From the NCBI GenBank assembly GCA_964036315.1, contig OZ038478.1, positions 139,788,860 to 139,852,859 on the forward strand: a stretch of 64,000 nucleotides of DNA. Reading direction: 5' to 3'. This DNA is from Acanthosepion esculentum. Its lineage: Eukaryota; Mollusca; Cephalopoda; Sepiida; Sepiidae. The position numbers and the translations under genes are program-made. Shown here in pieces: positions 10,762-24,385 of the stretch (the stretch's first letter is position 1; every line of letters begins with the position of its first letter). The notes below the pieces were generated by a model. That model saw nothing but the letters and a program-made list of their open reading frames with translations, ran no database searches and was not told where the DNA came from.

Positions 10762-10920
10762 AATTTCTTCAAACGTTTATTATAGTGGATACTCATGTTT
10801 GAAATAGACGTAACATTTTTATTTTCATTTCTGGAGTCCGAAAGTCGATAATAAATTAAACGTAAATATGGGGCGTCTTTTTCAAATATGAGTATCCACT
10901 AAGATAACGTTTGGAGTAAT
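10762..10920. mobile_element. MITE-like unit with inverted ends
   Basis: The left end TTCTTCAAACGTTTATTATAG... (about 10765-10810, containing GTGGATACTCATGTTTGAAA) is repeated inverted at about 10875-10920 (GTGGATACTCATATTTGAAA on the minus strand). A third, direct copy of the same end lies at about 10460-10510. The roughly 155-bp unit has no coding capacity. The superfamily is unknown. Confidence 0.6.
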
Positions 10921-12129
10921 AAGAAAACACTAATCCATTTAACACAGTCTTCCAACAGCTCATCATCTTTTAAACTAAGCTAAGCTTTTTCTTTTATGCG
11001 CTATAGACCCTCAGAATGTCTTCGGTCGTGGCTCTCCATGACATTCTATTCTTTGTAACTTTTAGAAGTATTCGTCTTTTTACAACGTATTTTTTTCTGT
11101 TCTGTTCCATTGACAAAAAATCCCTATTTCGCATGGTCCGTTTGCCTACAATAGATGATGTGAGTATCAACTCAACCAAGCATACTTTTCTTATTACGTA
11201 TCGCAGAAATTTCAATTCTTTCTTTCTTATTCACAATACTAGTTTTTTTTTTCTTCCTTAAAGCTTTCAGATTTCTCACATGCTCTTTCCACCGGGGGTT
11301 TGTTTTGATAGGCGACAGTAATACGAGGTGCATTGAAATAGGAACATACGTTTTTACAGAAACAAAGTTAAGTAAAAATATATAGTAACATTTCTTTAGA
11401 ATCAAAGAGACTACTGAACTCTATTTAATATCATTCCTCTTCTATGTCAGTCAAAGCAAGACAATGTCTTTAAAGATGAAGAACAGACATGAGGTAATTT
11501 ATATGTGGTTGTCTAGAAGCTATAATTTCTGTGGATTTTTTCTTCAAAGATTGAAACTTGAAAGAAACTTGAAGCTTTCAGATCTGAAACAAGATAGTAA
11601 AATTAATGTACGTATGTCTATTATATCGATGTAAATGGCCGTCAACTTGATTTCGTTAGCTGGATTGTTCATACAAAAACATTCCATTTTCTTTACACTC
11701 AGGTTCAGCTCAAAAACAACCTTAAGTTTTTCGAAAAACTAGAGTTGACTATATATCAACAATTGATGTTTAAACGTATCATTATTCGCTGCACGATTAA
11801 ATCCAAAATACGTCTTGTAAAATAGCAGAATATCGTTTAACGTTTTCAACTTTGGGAATAACAAATGCCTTTTCACGGGAATTGAAATCTTTGCTTAACG
11901 TAATTCTACAAACGCATGTCTGCAGTGTGTGTATTGATAAGTTGGTGTGTCTATAAAGGGAAATGCATAAAAAAGTTAGCCTGAAATATGTTTTTACGTT
12001 AATTTTTCTCAGTATTTTTCCTGCATAATATTCTATTCATCAATAAATCACTGCTATTGGGAAGATCAAGGGTTAGGTTGAAAAATAAAATTTCTTCTGA
12101 AATAAATCATTGTCATTATTACGCTATTG
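10921..12129. other. Stretch without recognisable genes
   Basis: AT-rich sequence with short chance frames. The segment near 11321 (ACGAGGTGCATTGAAATAGG) resembles the outer end of some DNA transposons, but I found no partner end. Confidence 0.4.
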
Positions 12130-13060
12130 ACTTAGGCATGTATCTGCATATTTCAGGCAAAGAATGGAATACTGCTGCCATATCTAGGCTGCTGCTATCC
12201 ACATTTTACTTAACTCCAAAAGCTTATATGCGTTCTTGAGGGTGGTGAATTGTTTTCCACCCTACAACCGCTTTCCCACAAACGAAACGTCTCACTACCT
12301 TACCGGTATTTCGATGTGAAACGTTCAAACGAGCTCTATTCCTTAGTTCCTCCAACTTTAATTCGGTCAACCATCTGTCCTTTGACATCCTACAAAGTAC
12401 CACCTCATGGAGTCGACAGAGTAAAAATGATCTCTCTCTGAATGAATAGAAGAACCTTTGCAAATACATTGACAAGCAACAGAGATATGTGGGGTAGCAG
12501 CCCATGATAGATATATCGTTTGTAAAAACCTTTTGTTTTTTATTAATACTGACAAAATCAGCGAAAATATTTAAGGGAGTAATAGGGTAGTAAAACACAA
12601 TGATGCAGAATTAAAACATAAAAAAATATTTCTTGTTCTAACAATTAAGGAACCAATTTAATTTCTATAAATAATATATAATTTATTACTAGCCTAAAAA
12701 AAATGAAAAAAAAACCCCCAAAAAAGGGATGTTCTCCTACCTATTAGTACCCTAAATTTTGTTGTCGGCATTAAAAATGAAAAAAAACTTTCGCCTCCGA
12801 TATAGATATACTAATAGATTGGCGGTAAGGACTCATCATTTTACAGTTGAAATGGCTAGATATAACCGGAAGTTCTATACTAAGAGTTTCTTCTATAGCA
12901 CTATTCGCTTTTTGGAACTCTCTTCTCGATTATTGATTCCCAGTTAAGTTTGATGTTCAAAAATTTAAATCCAATGTCAATCCTTATCTTCCACCATCTA
13001 CATTCCCGTTTTTTTTTATTGTTGTCTCTCCTTAATACGTTTTTCTTTCTCATAATTTCT
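12130..13060 (+). pseudogene. LINE ORF2 C-terminal tail, split
   Basis: Around 12150-12440 the plus strand encodes an EYCCHI-like start and then ELFSTLQPLSHKRNV, YRYFDVKRSNELYSLVPPTL. At 12795-13060 the continuation appears: RTHHFTVEMARYNRKFY and, after a frameshift, NSLL...PVKFDVQKFKSNVNPYL. The two parts are in order and on the same strand, separated by about 340 bp of unrelated AT-rich DNA (12442-12780). This suggests a later insertion into one LINE copy, or two independent fragments. Confidence 0.7.
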
Positions 13061-13284
13061 AGAAAACAGAAACCACTTCCTTCTTATAGTATAAGCTCGC
13101 TTGGTGTGAAATTATTAAAAATATGGAGTAATGAAATGTACCTGTCTTGTCCAAGATTGAATCCCAAAATGAATTTTGCATGTTCATTTATTAGATGTTG
13201 AGAGATGGTTTCCAACCAACATTTCAGTAGTTTATTGGATTGTCTTATATATACTATATCACATTACAGTATATATTGCATCAT

Positions 13285-13800
13285 ATAATACTACATGGCA
13301 GGTCCGGATTATGAAAGACAAATTTCTCCTCCGCGCAATGTTGGAAATCGTAGAAACCATTATGACTGGCAGCGACTTCAATGTGCCAGACACCTTGCCC
13401 AAATGCTAGACATCCGCCTACCCCCCAAATCTTTTGCTCAGAGCTCACATCTGGCCAGAGACCATGTATATGCCCACGTCGTCGATTTAAGGATCAGCTC
13501 AAAAACAGAAATCAATCCGGTCAAGTGGGAGGCGGAAGCTGCAGTAAGAAGCAATTGAAAACTAGCAGTCCACGACAAAAACACCAGAGGAAGAGAGCCC
13601 AAAGAAAAGCCATAGTTATCCATCTTCTGAAGCCTCTTAACATACCATGCGTTGGCTAAAGACGTTCATCAGATCCAACATAGGACTCATTTCATACAGA
13701 AGGAAATGTTGTCGGAACTCGTTGACGAGTATTGACACAGCAACTAGTTCTGCCAACAACTTCTCCTATTACTACTACTACTCATCTGAAGACTTTTAAA
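13285..13800 (+). pseudogene. LINE C-terminus of a second family, with zinc-finger-like end
   Basis: The plus strand in three registers reads a LP...QIFCSELTSGQRPC...RRRFKDQLKN pattern, then a DKNTRGREPKEK stretch, then WLKTFIRSNIGLISYRRKCC. This order (GQRPCGRPRRRFKDQLK, then a basic linker, then a CxxC...RSNIGLISH finger) is the common C-terminus of a LINE family in mollusc genomes. It is distinct from the CR1/jockey-like tail nearby. Frameshifts and stops make it inactive. Confidence 0.7.
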
Positions 13801-15369
13801 ACACTAGAGTTTTAACTGCCAATTAGAATTCCTAATTTTCGGCAAATAGGCCTTTGGCTATTAACAGGTTTCACCAGCAATTCTACCAAGAACCTAAATA
13901 AAAATCCGGGCATTCAAATCAATGGACATTTTTTAACACATCGTGTTTGACAATTGTTAAATCATTTCAGTAACTTAAAATGGACGGATATAAATCGCTA
14001 CGAAAAAATCATACGTGAAGCATACTTTTGAAGAAAGCCAGACACATTTTATTTTGCCGAGACCTACGAGAGACATCACTGAGTAATCTATGAGTGTGAA
14101 TAAATTAACTATCACAGTTGAAGCCCAAAATAGAGGAAAGGCAATAAGCTAGAAGGAAAAATATTTATGACCGCATTCAGTAATAGGTACTTTTTTAATT
14201 TTCCATGCAAATTGAAAAATTTCCTGAAAAATTCGAATAGTATTTCAGGAAATTCCGGTAGTCACTTAAATTCTTTTAATACTCTAGTGTTTCTGGATTT
14301 CTGTTGTACATTCAAACAAAAACGTTGCGATTTATTTTAAAATGGAGAGATTCCTAGTTAAATCAATTTGATAATTTTCTATCAAAAATACTTTCACAAG
14401 ATATATGTAGTTGAACAGTTTTGGTGAATATTATTGACGGTAAAGACCTAGAAAGTTGTGTAAAATGCGATATTTCAGCATAAGGTTGTCACCTATTTAT
14501 CTTTTCCATCGCTGAAGAAAGGCCCGTAAACTCTTGCTGATGGCAATTCCATGCGAATATTTAACTCTGGGATTGAGTGATATTTAATTGTATTTTCTGT
14601 AACTACACCAAAATATTATCTCTTTGGTGGTAGATTTGCTAATTTTTTTTCTTTTTATAATTTTAAAAATTCTATCTATTTTACTTTTTCTTATATTTAT
14701 TTATTTGAGTCATGGTATTTAATTTTTTAAACACCATAGATAAATAGATATATCAACCCACCTAAATCGATATAAATAAGCATATGTATTCTCGTTGATG
14801 ATGATATTTACTAGACAATCTAAAGAGAAACACGACAGGTCCCGCTCGAAGAGAACAGGAGAGTGGATCAGCAACCCCGGACTGATGGGTAAGCGACAAC
14901 CAGGGGATGACCCTAGCAGGCATGAACTTTTTCTGAGGAAATAATACTACCACCCAATGCTCTGCTCTTAGGCGAGAACTATCTCATGATGGTGGGTAAC
15001 TTGCTGTAAACGGAGATATAAAAAAGATTTCGCTTTAAGTTTTCTGGTCCGGTCTTTTTTCTTTTTTTTTTTTTGTTTTTTCGTTTTTTTTTTAAGTAAT
15101 AAACTCTTTACGGATAAGGTTTGGTGTGATTATTATGCTTCTATACAAAGATCTTGTTTCTGGAGTGGGTTTTTTTCATCGCGATTTATAAACAATAGAT
15201 GCCGTTTCCTTTTTGGAAATTAAACTTTTTAATGTAACCACATTTTGAAATGGACAAGACAAGTTACTACATATAAACAATTCTGACCAGCTTTTCACTT
15301 TTGGATACTTTGGAGTCAGTTTCAGTAGTTTGAAGCGCTTGCTGTAGAGCATCATTTAGACTATTTTTA
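13801..15369. other. Stretch without recognisable genes
   Basis: About 1.6 kb of AT-rich DNA with poly(T) runs near 15055-15100. Nothing recognised. Confidence 0.4.
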
Positions 15370-15370
15370 T

Positions 15371-15450
15371 TCTGATTATTTCCTCATCTATCTTGTTATT
15401 ACAACGTGTCGGCTGCCGTCCCGCGGCTTTCATCAGGAGTATATAGATGT
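15371..15450 (-). ncRNA. PLE terminal remnant with hammerhead-like motif
   Basis: On the minus strand CTGATGA, a complete hammerhead 5' core, is followed by a GCCG/CGGC hairpin, then GACACGTTGTAATAA. The last part matches the GAAACGTTGTAATAA of the 6.6-kb PLE end except for one A-to-C change in the GAAA box. This is a solo PLE end; the substituted GAAA box should inactivate it. Confidence 0.5.
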
Positions 15451-15689
15451 CGATAAGCTACAGCGATTTCTGAACTGAAACCTGTAATATACGTGATTAG
15501 ATTCATCGCTTCAATGTCCATGTCTAGTTATTATTTTTTAGTACTGTTCCAATATTACTTAAGCAAGTGGATTACAGAACGTGGTCTGCGGGAGGTAGCA
15601 GAGGTAAAGAACCTGTCGAGAGCTGCAAACGATAGAGGCGGGTAGCTAGCCATGATTGTCTACGCGTCTTGAATGGACATGGCACATAC

Positions 15690-15860
15690 ATAGAAAGAGA
15701 AGAATGTAATCAATCCTGACATGGCATCTCAAATTCAAGCACCTTCTCACCAACGTGACGTGATTTTCCGCTGTCATTTTTGCAAATGCTTTCATAACAA
15801 TTGTTCTGATGAGCTGTTCTCCTTAGTGTCTCGACTACAGGGGCTTAAGCGTGCTACCAG
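15690..15860 (+). pseudogene. LINE ORF2 C-terminal fragment
   Basis: The plus strand encodes MASQIQAPSHQRDVI followed by CHFCKCFHNNCSDELFSLVS, the same tail as at 9.7 and 12.2 kb. Homology stops near 15860, where the frame runs into unrelated sequence to 16092 that I cannot assign. Confidence 0.7.
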
Positions 15861-16236
15861 ATCGGGAATGAGCTGTGATTCAGGGAAACAACCCAGAAAT
15901 TTAATTCCCGTCGAGCACTCTGGAGAGAAAGCGCGAATTTGTAAACAACGACTATTACTGTTAATATTGCAAAGATCTTCCTTGGCGTGTTTATTCAAAA
16001 TGTCGGTGCGTAAAAATTCGCCTTCCTCTCTAACGGCCGCCAATACCTCAGGGGTAAAATCTGCGGCTGATGCCAAATATGTTGAGTTTTAAAAGACGTA
16101 ATATCCTGGAGGCTGTTGTAATAAGAGAGAACCAGTCAACATTCAACAAGGGGGCCGTATATTGATGCGTCATTTAAAAAGACAAAAAAACACGCATAAA
16201 AATTTCAATTTGATCGTTTATATAACGCTATCTTGA

Positions 16237-16239
<3 letters not shown>

Positions 16240-16274
<35 letters not shown>

Positions 16275-16296
16275 GTGTGTGTGTATGCGTGTGTGT
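16240..16296. repeat. (TG)n microsatellite
   Basis: About 50 bp of TG with a few C and A interruptions. Confidence 0.95.
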
Positions 16297-16900
16297 CACA
16301 GTCAAGTTCCTAGATATAAACTGCATTTATATTTTGAGCTGGAATATGAGGTGATTTAACTCAGGGTATGAAAAAATAGAAGGTTGGAACCTATGTGTAA
16401 ATCAAATATTCTTCCCACTGGAATTCAGCTATTCATTGTTAAAGAAAATGCTTCCACATTCCTTGGGTTTAACATTCGAGATCTTTTCATAGCTGACTAG
16501 CATATCCGTAATTCATCGAGTTAATTCTCCGGAACGCTTTCATGGCACAAAACTCGTTAATTTAATACAGTCACCGCTTTTTCTGCTTCTCTGGACATAC
16601 AAGTGCAGGAGTTGGGCAGCCGATTCGTTCGGCTGCCACTTGTCAAATCTTTGATGTTGGTGCCTCCGCTTCCGTCCATGTTCAGGTGCTCTGAGTACAG
16701 GGTTGACGTGCATGATATCAGAAACAATCACCTACGATTATTACAGGGAAATATAGCGATACACTAGCAAGGTTCACCTAGACGCATACAGGAAGTAGTT
16801 AGAATGAAGGCAAAGAAAGAAAGAAAGAAATAGAAGAGAGAAAACCAATGTTCTTAACTATCAGAGATCTCTCCTTTAATACACAAATCGCAGCACCACG

Positions 16901-18229
<1,329 letters not shown>

Positions 18230-18234
18230 AGTTT

Positions 18235-18280
18235 TTTTTTCTGGTGTTTCATACATCGCGTCATCAGATGTGGTGTTGGA
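18235..18280 (-). ncRNA. PLE-end-like motif with hammerhead core elements
   Basis: On the minus strand CATCTGATGA is followed ten bases later by GAAACACC. CTGATGA and GAAA are both present, but the bases between do not pair well, so a functional fold is unlikely. The motif lies about 0.37 kb upstream of a plus-strand PLE reverse-transcriptase remnant and points away from it. That is the same relation as at 6.6 and 40.1 kb. Confidence 0.35.
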
Positions 18281-18639
18281 TCTGATTTTCTTGCAACCTA
18301 TATCACCCATTGTCTTGGAGGGGCTGGTAATGATTTTACTATTGGGGATAAATAGCTTTTTTTTCTAACACATTGATGATATATTGTGGGAGGATAGGAT
18401 TATGAATTTTGTGATTTTGCTCACGGCAACGCTTTTTTCTCGGTGATGCCTTATTTGAACAAAGTGGACTTTATATCCTAGCTTTCTAGTGTTGAAGATG
18501 AAATCATGTGGATAGTGTAGAGGTCTAAACTTTTTTTACAATGTATTTCGTTTCTTTACTCGCTGTTCTTGCCTATAAGTTCTTTAAAACTTTAAAGATA
18601 GCCCATTTAAACAGATCATATTTAATACTTCCACTTGCC

Positions 18640-18855
18640 TCAGATACATAAATGACGTCCTTTTAATATATCCTCACCCGGAAAATCTACTAAACATAAT
18701 AAAGAGACTTAATAACGTAGATGCAAGCATCGTATTAACACATGAGCCTGAAATAAACAAAATACGACCTTTCTTTGTGATCCTATTAATATGGGACACT
18801 AACAAATTAGATTCTAATGTTATGGGGAAACCGCCAGTCAAAAACTCAGGATGAA
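18640..18855 (+). pseudogene. PLE reverse-transcriptase fragment
   Basis: A plus-strand frame uninterrupted for about 70 codons reads RYINDVLLIYPHPENL, then RLNNVDASIVLTHEPEIN, a PFFVILL-like strand and a GKPPVKN-like end. It aligns residue by residue with the 26.9-kb copy (RYTDDILFIYP..., RLNRVEPTIKFTHEHE..., PFLDILL..., VYRKPTCKN). The catalytic YxDD is YIND here, so one metal-binding aspartate is lost. The frame ends at a TGA at about 18853. Flanks are not recognisable. Confidence 0.75.
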
Positions 18856-19139
18856 TCACAGGTCTTTACTTCGGAGTATTTAGAATATGTAGCCTAGAAT
18901 GCCTTTATTAGTAAAATTTCTACACAGGAAATTACTAAAAAATGTAAAGATATTCAATTGATATGGGAAATAAAAGAAATATATAGTACGAAAATAAAAC
19001 GCTTATACTCAAAGGAAATAGTGAATACTTATATGTAAAAATGTAATTTATAATAATATTATTTAGGTGGTGTTATTTAGGAATGTATAGAACGTAATGA
19101 AACATTTTCCGTCACAAACAACTGTTGGTATTACTAAGT

Positions 19140-19420
19140 AACCTTGACATGTTTAGGAAGGAAATTAGAATAATCGAGAACCTAGCCTGGCAATAAACAG
19201 CCTGCATACTGATAGGAAATTAATTCAGTAAATATACAAAAATAGAATGGGATGTAAGACAAGGATGGGTCTTCTCACCTGACATATTCAACTTAAACAG
19301 TGAGGCGATTCTGAGAGAATTAGAATTCCTATTCATTATTGGCGGCCACAATCTTAATAATATAAGATATTTAGATGACACAATGTGGATAGCAGGCAGA
19401 GAAAGAAAACTAGACTAACT
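19140..19420 (+). pseudogene. LINE reverse-transcriptase palm fragment
   Basis: In one frame with two stops the plus strand reads RIIENLAWQ, YTKIEWDVRQGW, VFSPDIFNLNSEAILRELEF, IIGGHNLNNIRYLDD. These are RT motifs from the region before the palm (VRQG, SPxxFN) to the catalytic box, YLDD here where LINEs usually have F/YADD. The element is a non-LTR retrotransposon distinct from the CR1/jockey-like family, often seen in molluscs. It is decayed and isolated. Confidence 0.75.
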
Positions 19421-19470
19421 TATATAGAAGCTAATGAAGGAAAGTGAGAAGAACAAAAACTAAACATCAT

Positions 19471-21285
19471 TTACAAGAAGAACGTTTAAATTACAATTTG
19501 AAAATAACAAATTCAAACTTGTACAACAATTTAAATGTAAAAATAAAAAATAGAATCTTAAAAGAAAAATGTTAGAGAGGAGTGTGAATCGTAATTGACC
19601 AAAAATAATGAAATAAAGTAGAGAAATAGTAGACAAGAGTGAATGAAGAGACAATAAATAATAGAATTCAGTAAGGATATAAACGCAACTGAGAAGGAGA
19701 AATATCAAAGAAATAAAACGGAAATGGTTATCTACTGTCTTCCGGATTATTCTTCTATTGTTCTCGTTCCTTCTTAATGTTCTCTGCTTTCTAATTCTTT
19801 CGCATCTAGTAACCCCTTGTGTCTTAGTGGCTTTACTGCCTTGTTTAGTGTAAATTTGACCAAAAGGAAAAAATGAAAGAGGAAACAAAATAACATAGAA
19901 TAAAAAAATAGTAAACGTCGTGTTTACGGCAATAGTTTGCAATCTAGTCTTGTGGAATATTAGTTTATGGAGTCAGTTTGATTCACATGCTTGTTCTAAA
20001 GTTGTTTCCGTGTACATTATTAAACTAAGATCAGTAGATACCAAAGTGGCGAATATTTTGAGGGTTAGAGCGAAAGTAAAACGAAAGACATGGTAAGAAT
20101 AGATTATCACACTGAAAAAGAATCACAAAATATTATTGATATGAACGGAAAAGAAAATGAACAAAAAGCAAAGGATATGTTTAGAAAAAGATGTTCAAAA
20201 CAAACCAAACGAAAGTAAATGAAACAGCTGATGGAATTTTAAAAAAACATCACTGTGAATTAATTGACCACCTAAGGTAATATATAAAAAGAAAATTAGA
20301 ATAACATCAAAAATGAACACTGAACACCGAAAAAAGTTGAAAATATGGGATTAATGTTATGAATAACAGGAAAGGAAATGGGAAAGAGAAATAAAGGAAA
20401 ATAAGTGAAAAATAAAAAGCCAACACAAAATGTAGCGTTTCAGAAATGAAGAGATATTGCTGAAAAGGAAAAAAGGAAGGTGAGCAGAAATGAAGTGAAA
20501 CATAAAGCAAGTGTAAGCTAACATTGCGTCTAACTTTAAAACAGGTCAAATTGACGTATCGACGAACAATATGAAAGTTGGATCTCAACGTAATATTTCA
20601 CGTCAGCGTTTAATTTCTTCTCTGGACTACAAAAAGCAGAGTAGAATAGTTAAAAAGAAGGGAAAAGAAGAAAAGCAAGAGTGAAAGAAAGAAAGAATGA
20701 AACAAAGCAGCATCAAAACAATATCCGATCATGATAATTTAAGAACACATTAGAGCAATATATGTAAAGCGGCTGCTGAAAAGTTGTTGGCTCGTCCCAA
20801 TTACTAAAATCTGACCAGACAAAAGACAAAGCCATTTTGAAAATATTTTCTTGGTTGAGCAGAGACATCTTCAGCACCTCCTCAGATGTATGATATGGGG
20901 AAAAATTGGAAGAGATATAACGCAAATACAAAGAATTAGGTTAGACATAAACTTACAGTGGAGTAGGCAAATATAAAAAAAGGTGTCAAAGCCTGGCCGG
21001 GTAAACCAGAAAAAAGATTTTAATAGCAGCTTCAATTAATCTTTGTGATTTGGTGCACTCGGGAATGATTCTAGGAATTATTCTACCTCGAAAGAGACAA
21101 TGGAGATACCTGGCATTATTGCGAGGGCAGAGACCGCTGTGTTTCTTAGTAAAACTCATCTACTGACGAAAGTATTGTGTCGCTACGTTGCGAGTGGGGG
21201 GTGAGATATACCCATCATCACCCTGTCGAAACATGTAATACCTATACACACATGACACCAAACAAAATGAAAATGAACAAACGAG
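19471..21285. other. Stretch without recognisable genes, partly purine-rich
   Basis: AT-rich sequence with A/G-rich blocks on the plus strand (20340-20480, 20640-20700). The opposing minus-strand frames at 19460-19942 and 20307-20588 are pyrimidine-strand artefacts. Confidence 0.4.
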
Positions 21286-21289
21286 CAAA

Positions 21290-24010
21290 CCTTAAAATAA
21301 CAAAACAGACCCCACGTATGCCATCTCCTACGCCAACGTGATGGGGCTACATTGCAACTTTCCAGAAAGGGGAAGACCATTTTCAGTCCAAACCAGACCT
21401 CTTGTTACTTTCTGAAACCAGTATCAACGCTTCAAGCGCACTAGAGGACCTCACAGTCCCGGGATACACATCTCATACAGCTAAATTCGACCATCTAAAT
21501 TGTCACGGTCACAAACTCGTAGCCTACATCATGTGGCAGGGACCAAAAAAAACGAGGAACCCGATCTCCCATACATGTACTTACTCGTGACACTTATCCA
21601 GTGTACCACATTTATCTTTGCTCTCTATCGCCCTCAAGACGAACGGACGATAAAGTTCAACTGAATATCTACAAAGATTGATAATATCCACATTCAGTTT
21701 TCCCCCAGCCAGCATTTATATCTACGGCGACTTCAATCTCCACCATAAAGAATGGTTAATCCGCTCCAAGAAAACCGATGATGAAGGCAGAGACTTCTCC
21801 CTCACCCATTAACTAACCTAGATAATCGAAACATCTACCCATGTCCCGGTTTCGACAGGACATCTGACAAATCTCCTTGACCTCTTTCTAACACCTTTCC
21901 TTGATAAATGCTTAGCAAAAGTCCTACTTTAGGCACGTCAGACCATTTCATAATCAATTGATATCAAAATTAAGGCATCCCTGGTGTACCGTTGTGTAGA
22001 ACAATTTTTCTCGATGCGAATCCAAACTCAGACAGCTTTCGATCCTGCATGATAGAAACTCCCCTCCGAACCTTCGTCAAGCCTGATGCATTCCAAACTG
22101 TTACCTTTGTCACTGATTGGTTCACCCCTGAATGCGATGCAGCCATAACACACCGAAACCTCTACTTCAATATCTATTTCAAGGAACGATGTGCTTTGAC
22201 CCTCACTGCATTCAGAACTGCCTGACATCGCTGCGAAGATGTTACAGAAAACACCAAGTGCAGTTACGCACCAGCAGTTCAAACCAAGGTGGAAAAGAAT
22301 CCAGTTGGATCCGTGAATTCTGGAAGCTCGCCAGCCAAATCATGAACAAATGCAAACAGTTGTGCCCATAATTATAAATGGCCCCGAGGTCATATCTTCC
22401 TCGACAGATATGGAAAACATTTTGGCCTCGATCTTTGCCTCTAACTCAAAGTTAGAATGACAAAGACCATCTCCTCCCCAACTTCCGACGTCTCACTGAG
22501 TACAATCTCAGTAATATTACCATTACAGGAAGAGAAGTCTCTACATTTAAGAAAGCCAGTGGTCGAGACAAAATTCCAATGGTTGTCCTTAAGAATATCA
22601 ACCCAGAATTATCCCCAATCCTAGCAAATTTTCAACAGCTCCTTGAAGGAGAAAGCCTTCCCAAGTCTTTGAAAGGTTTCAAGTGTATACTCATTTTTCA
22701 AGAACGAGGGCATGCGATCTTCACCCTCCCAGTACAGACCCAACAGTCTCTTCAGTATAATCAGTAAAGTTTTTGAAGCCATAATCAATAAAAAGCTCGT
22801 CGAGCAACTAAAAAAAACACTCTCTTCAGCGACCATAATTATAGATTTTCATCGGGTCCATCCATTGCCGATGTCCTAACTACCATCACTGATAGAATCA
22901 GTAAAGGTCTTGACAAGAAACACACCTCGAGGACAATAGCATTGGATATCACAGAGGCTCTCGACAAGGTGTGGCACAAAGGGTTACTACACACGCTCTC
23001 AAGTTATGGAATCACTGGAAGTGTCATCTCGATTATAAAACCTTTCCGAAAAGGTAGGTCTCTGAAGGTAGAAATCTCCAATCCTTCGAAGCGCTAGCGG
23101 CCATCGCAAGCGTCCCCTAGGGGTCACTTCTCGATCCAACTCACTTTTTGATCTACATAAGTGATTTACCTAAGAATAGACTCAGATCATTTGTAAAAAT
23201 CCATGCGGATGATACGACTATATACGGAGGCACCTCTAAAACTCTCGATGGTCAGAGATTGGTGACTGATCACTTCGATCTTGCGAAAACTATCCAATGG
23301 GGTAAAACTGGCTGATTACCTTAAATGTCTCGAAGACCAAGCTAGTTACATTCCATCATTGCCGATCTGACCCCCGAAATACCACGAACCATGATAAACA
23401 GAGGTTCTCTCGAGGAAGAACCGTGTCTCTGAAGACTATTCGGCTTCAAACCCACACCCGACGTCAAGTGTAATTCGTACATACGATCCATTCCTCAGTG
23501 ACGCCCACTAAGTACCTGTCTCCTCTTGCTATCCTCTATTTTACAAGAGCTAGATAAGGACAGAAATGGACTACTGTTGTCATACTTGGACAGGAGCTAT
23601 CCAGACCCCAATTCCCAGCCTTGATAGGATCCCAAAACTCTTCTGATCTCTTGCGGATGACGAATTATTCTCCACCCTCTCCCACAGGGGGATGGGTTAA
23701 ATCTCTCTTTGATCTACCGCTACTTCCACGAGAAGTGCTCGGACGTACTACATTACCTGACCCCACCATCAAACCTTCACGGCATGAACATAGTAACAAA
23801 CCACCCACATTACACCCGTTTTCCATTGGTGAGAAGTAAGTTCCCTAGGTGCAGCTTTTTCCCGCGAGAGACTGACCTGTGGAAACGACTCCCAATATGT
23901 TAACGAGACACTGCAATCTTAAGTTGTTCACGGCTAGAATTAACAGTTATCTTTCACTTCTATCCACACAAATTGCCTTCTAATGTAGTTCTCTACCTCG
24001 AGTGTCCCCC
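21290..24010 (+). mobile_element. CR1/jockey-like LINE ORF2: endonuclease plus reverse transcriptase, decayed
   Basis: The most complete LINE in the window. The APE-type endonuclease starts with an ISYANVMGLHCNFPE-like strand near 21316, continues LLLSETSINASSALEDLTVP (about 21400-21460), IYIYGDFNLHHKEW (about 21717-21756) and a GTSDHFII stretch (about 21935). RT follows: LTEYNLSNI...GREVSTFKKASGRDKIP near 22494-22580, ALDITEALDKVW (about 22940-22975), HADDTTIYGG (about 23202-23230, the catalytic box as HADD) and a C-terminal tail RYFHEKCSDVLHYL, FFPRETDLWKRLP. At least eight frameshifts or stops are visible, so it is dead. GC content is higher than in the flanks. The 3' end near 24010-24220 is not sharply defined. 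Confidence 0.85.
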
Positions 24011-24271
24011 GGGCTTTGTAAAGACTAAATCCTAACGAGCCAGGCAGTTTACCGCTCTACTTAGCGTATTGAGTACTCTACGTTATAGTCTTTCTAGTCG
24101 TTTGATTTTTTTTCTTTGGACTAAGGACTTAAGTCACTTGACGATTTGTTTCGCCCGGTTCTGATGTTTTTAGTTCTTTCTTTTTTATTTCCAATTTTTT
24201 TTCCTCGGGTACAAATTTGTCTTGACATATCTACAAGTTTAGCTATCCGAGGTTTTCCAAGCGAGTACTAC

Positions 24272-24275
<4 letters not shown>

Positions 24276-24330
<55 letters not shown>
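24276..24330. repeat. (TA)n tract, possible tail of the tRNA-hammerhead unit
   Basis: About 54 bp of TA lies directly 3' (on the minus strand) of the hammerhead at 24331-24385. Confidence 0.95.
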
Positions 24331-24333
<3 letters not shown>

Positions 24334-24385
24334 CGTCCACAGACAGACTGTTTCACTGTTTCACAGCTCATCAGTGTGGCTAGAC
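24331..24385 (-). ncRNA. Hammerhead ribozyme, complete core
   Basis: On the minus strand all conserved positions are present. Stem I pairs CCACA (24379-24375) with TGTGG (24341-24337) and, past a small internal loop, GTC (24385-24383) with GAC (24334-24332). The core CTGATGA is at 24374-24368. Stem II is GCTGT/ACAGT with a GAA loop (24367-24355). GAAA is at 24354-24351. Stem III is ACA/TGT with a GTC loop (24351-24343). The cleavage nucleotide is C at 24342, so predicted self-cleavage is between 24342 and 24341. Short stem III and stem I with an internal loop fit animal retroelement hammerheads. It sits just downstream of a tRNA-like promoter segment. Confidence 0.85.

Noticed and set aside
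15811..15820. CTGATGAGC as a hammerhead core
   Set aside because: It encodes the SDELF segment of a LINE tail and no GAAA box or pairing stems follow.
15860..16092. Conserved-looking frame MSVRKNSPSSLTAANTSGVK on plus and its minus-strand partner
   Set aside because: Higher GC content allows frames on both strands, but no domain or family pattern is recognisable.
16616..16640. Perfect hairpin GGCAGCCGA...TCGGCTGCC as a terminator or structured RNA
   Set aside because: A lone 9-bp stem with a 5-nt loop and no T-tract or flanking gene; no supporting context.
19460..19942. 160-codon minus-strand frame with hydrophobic stretches
   Set aside because: Composition follows the A-rich opposite strand, no family match, and it directly follows a dead LINE fragment.
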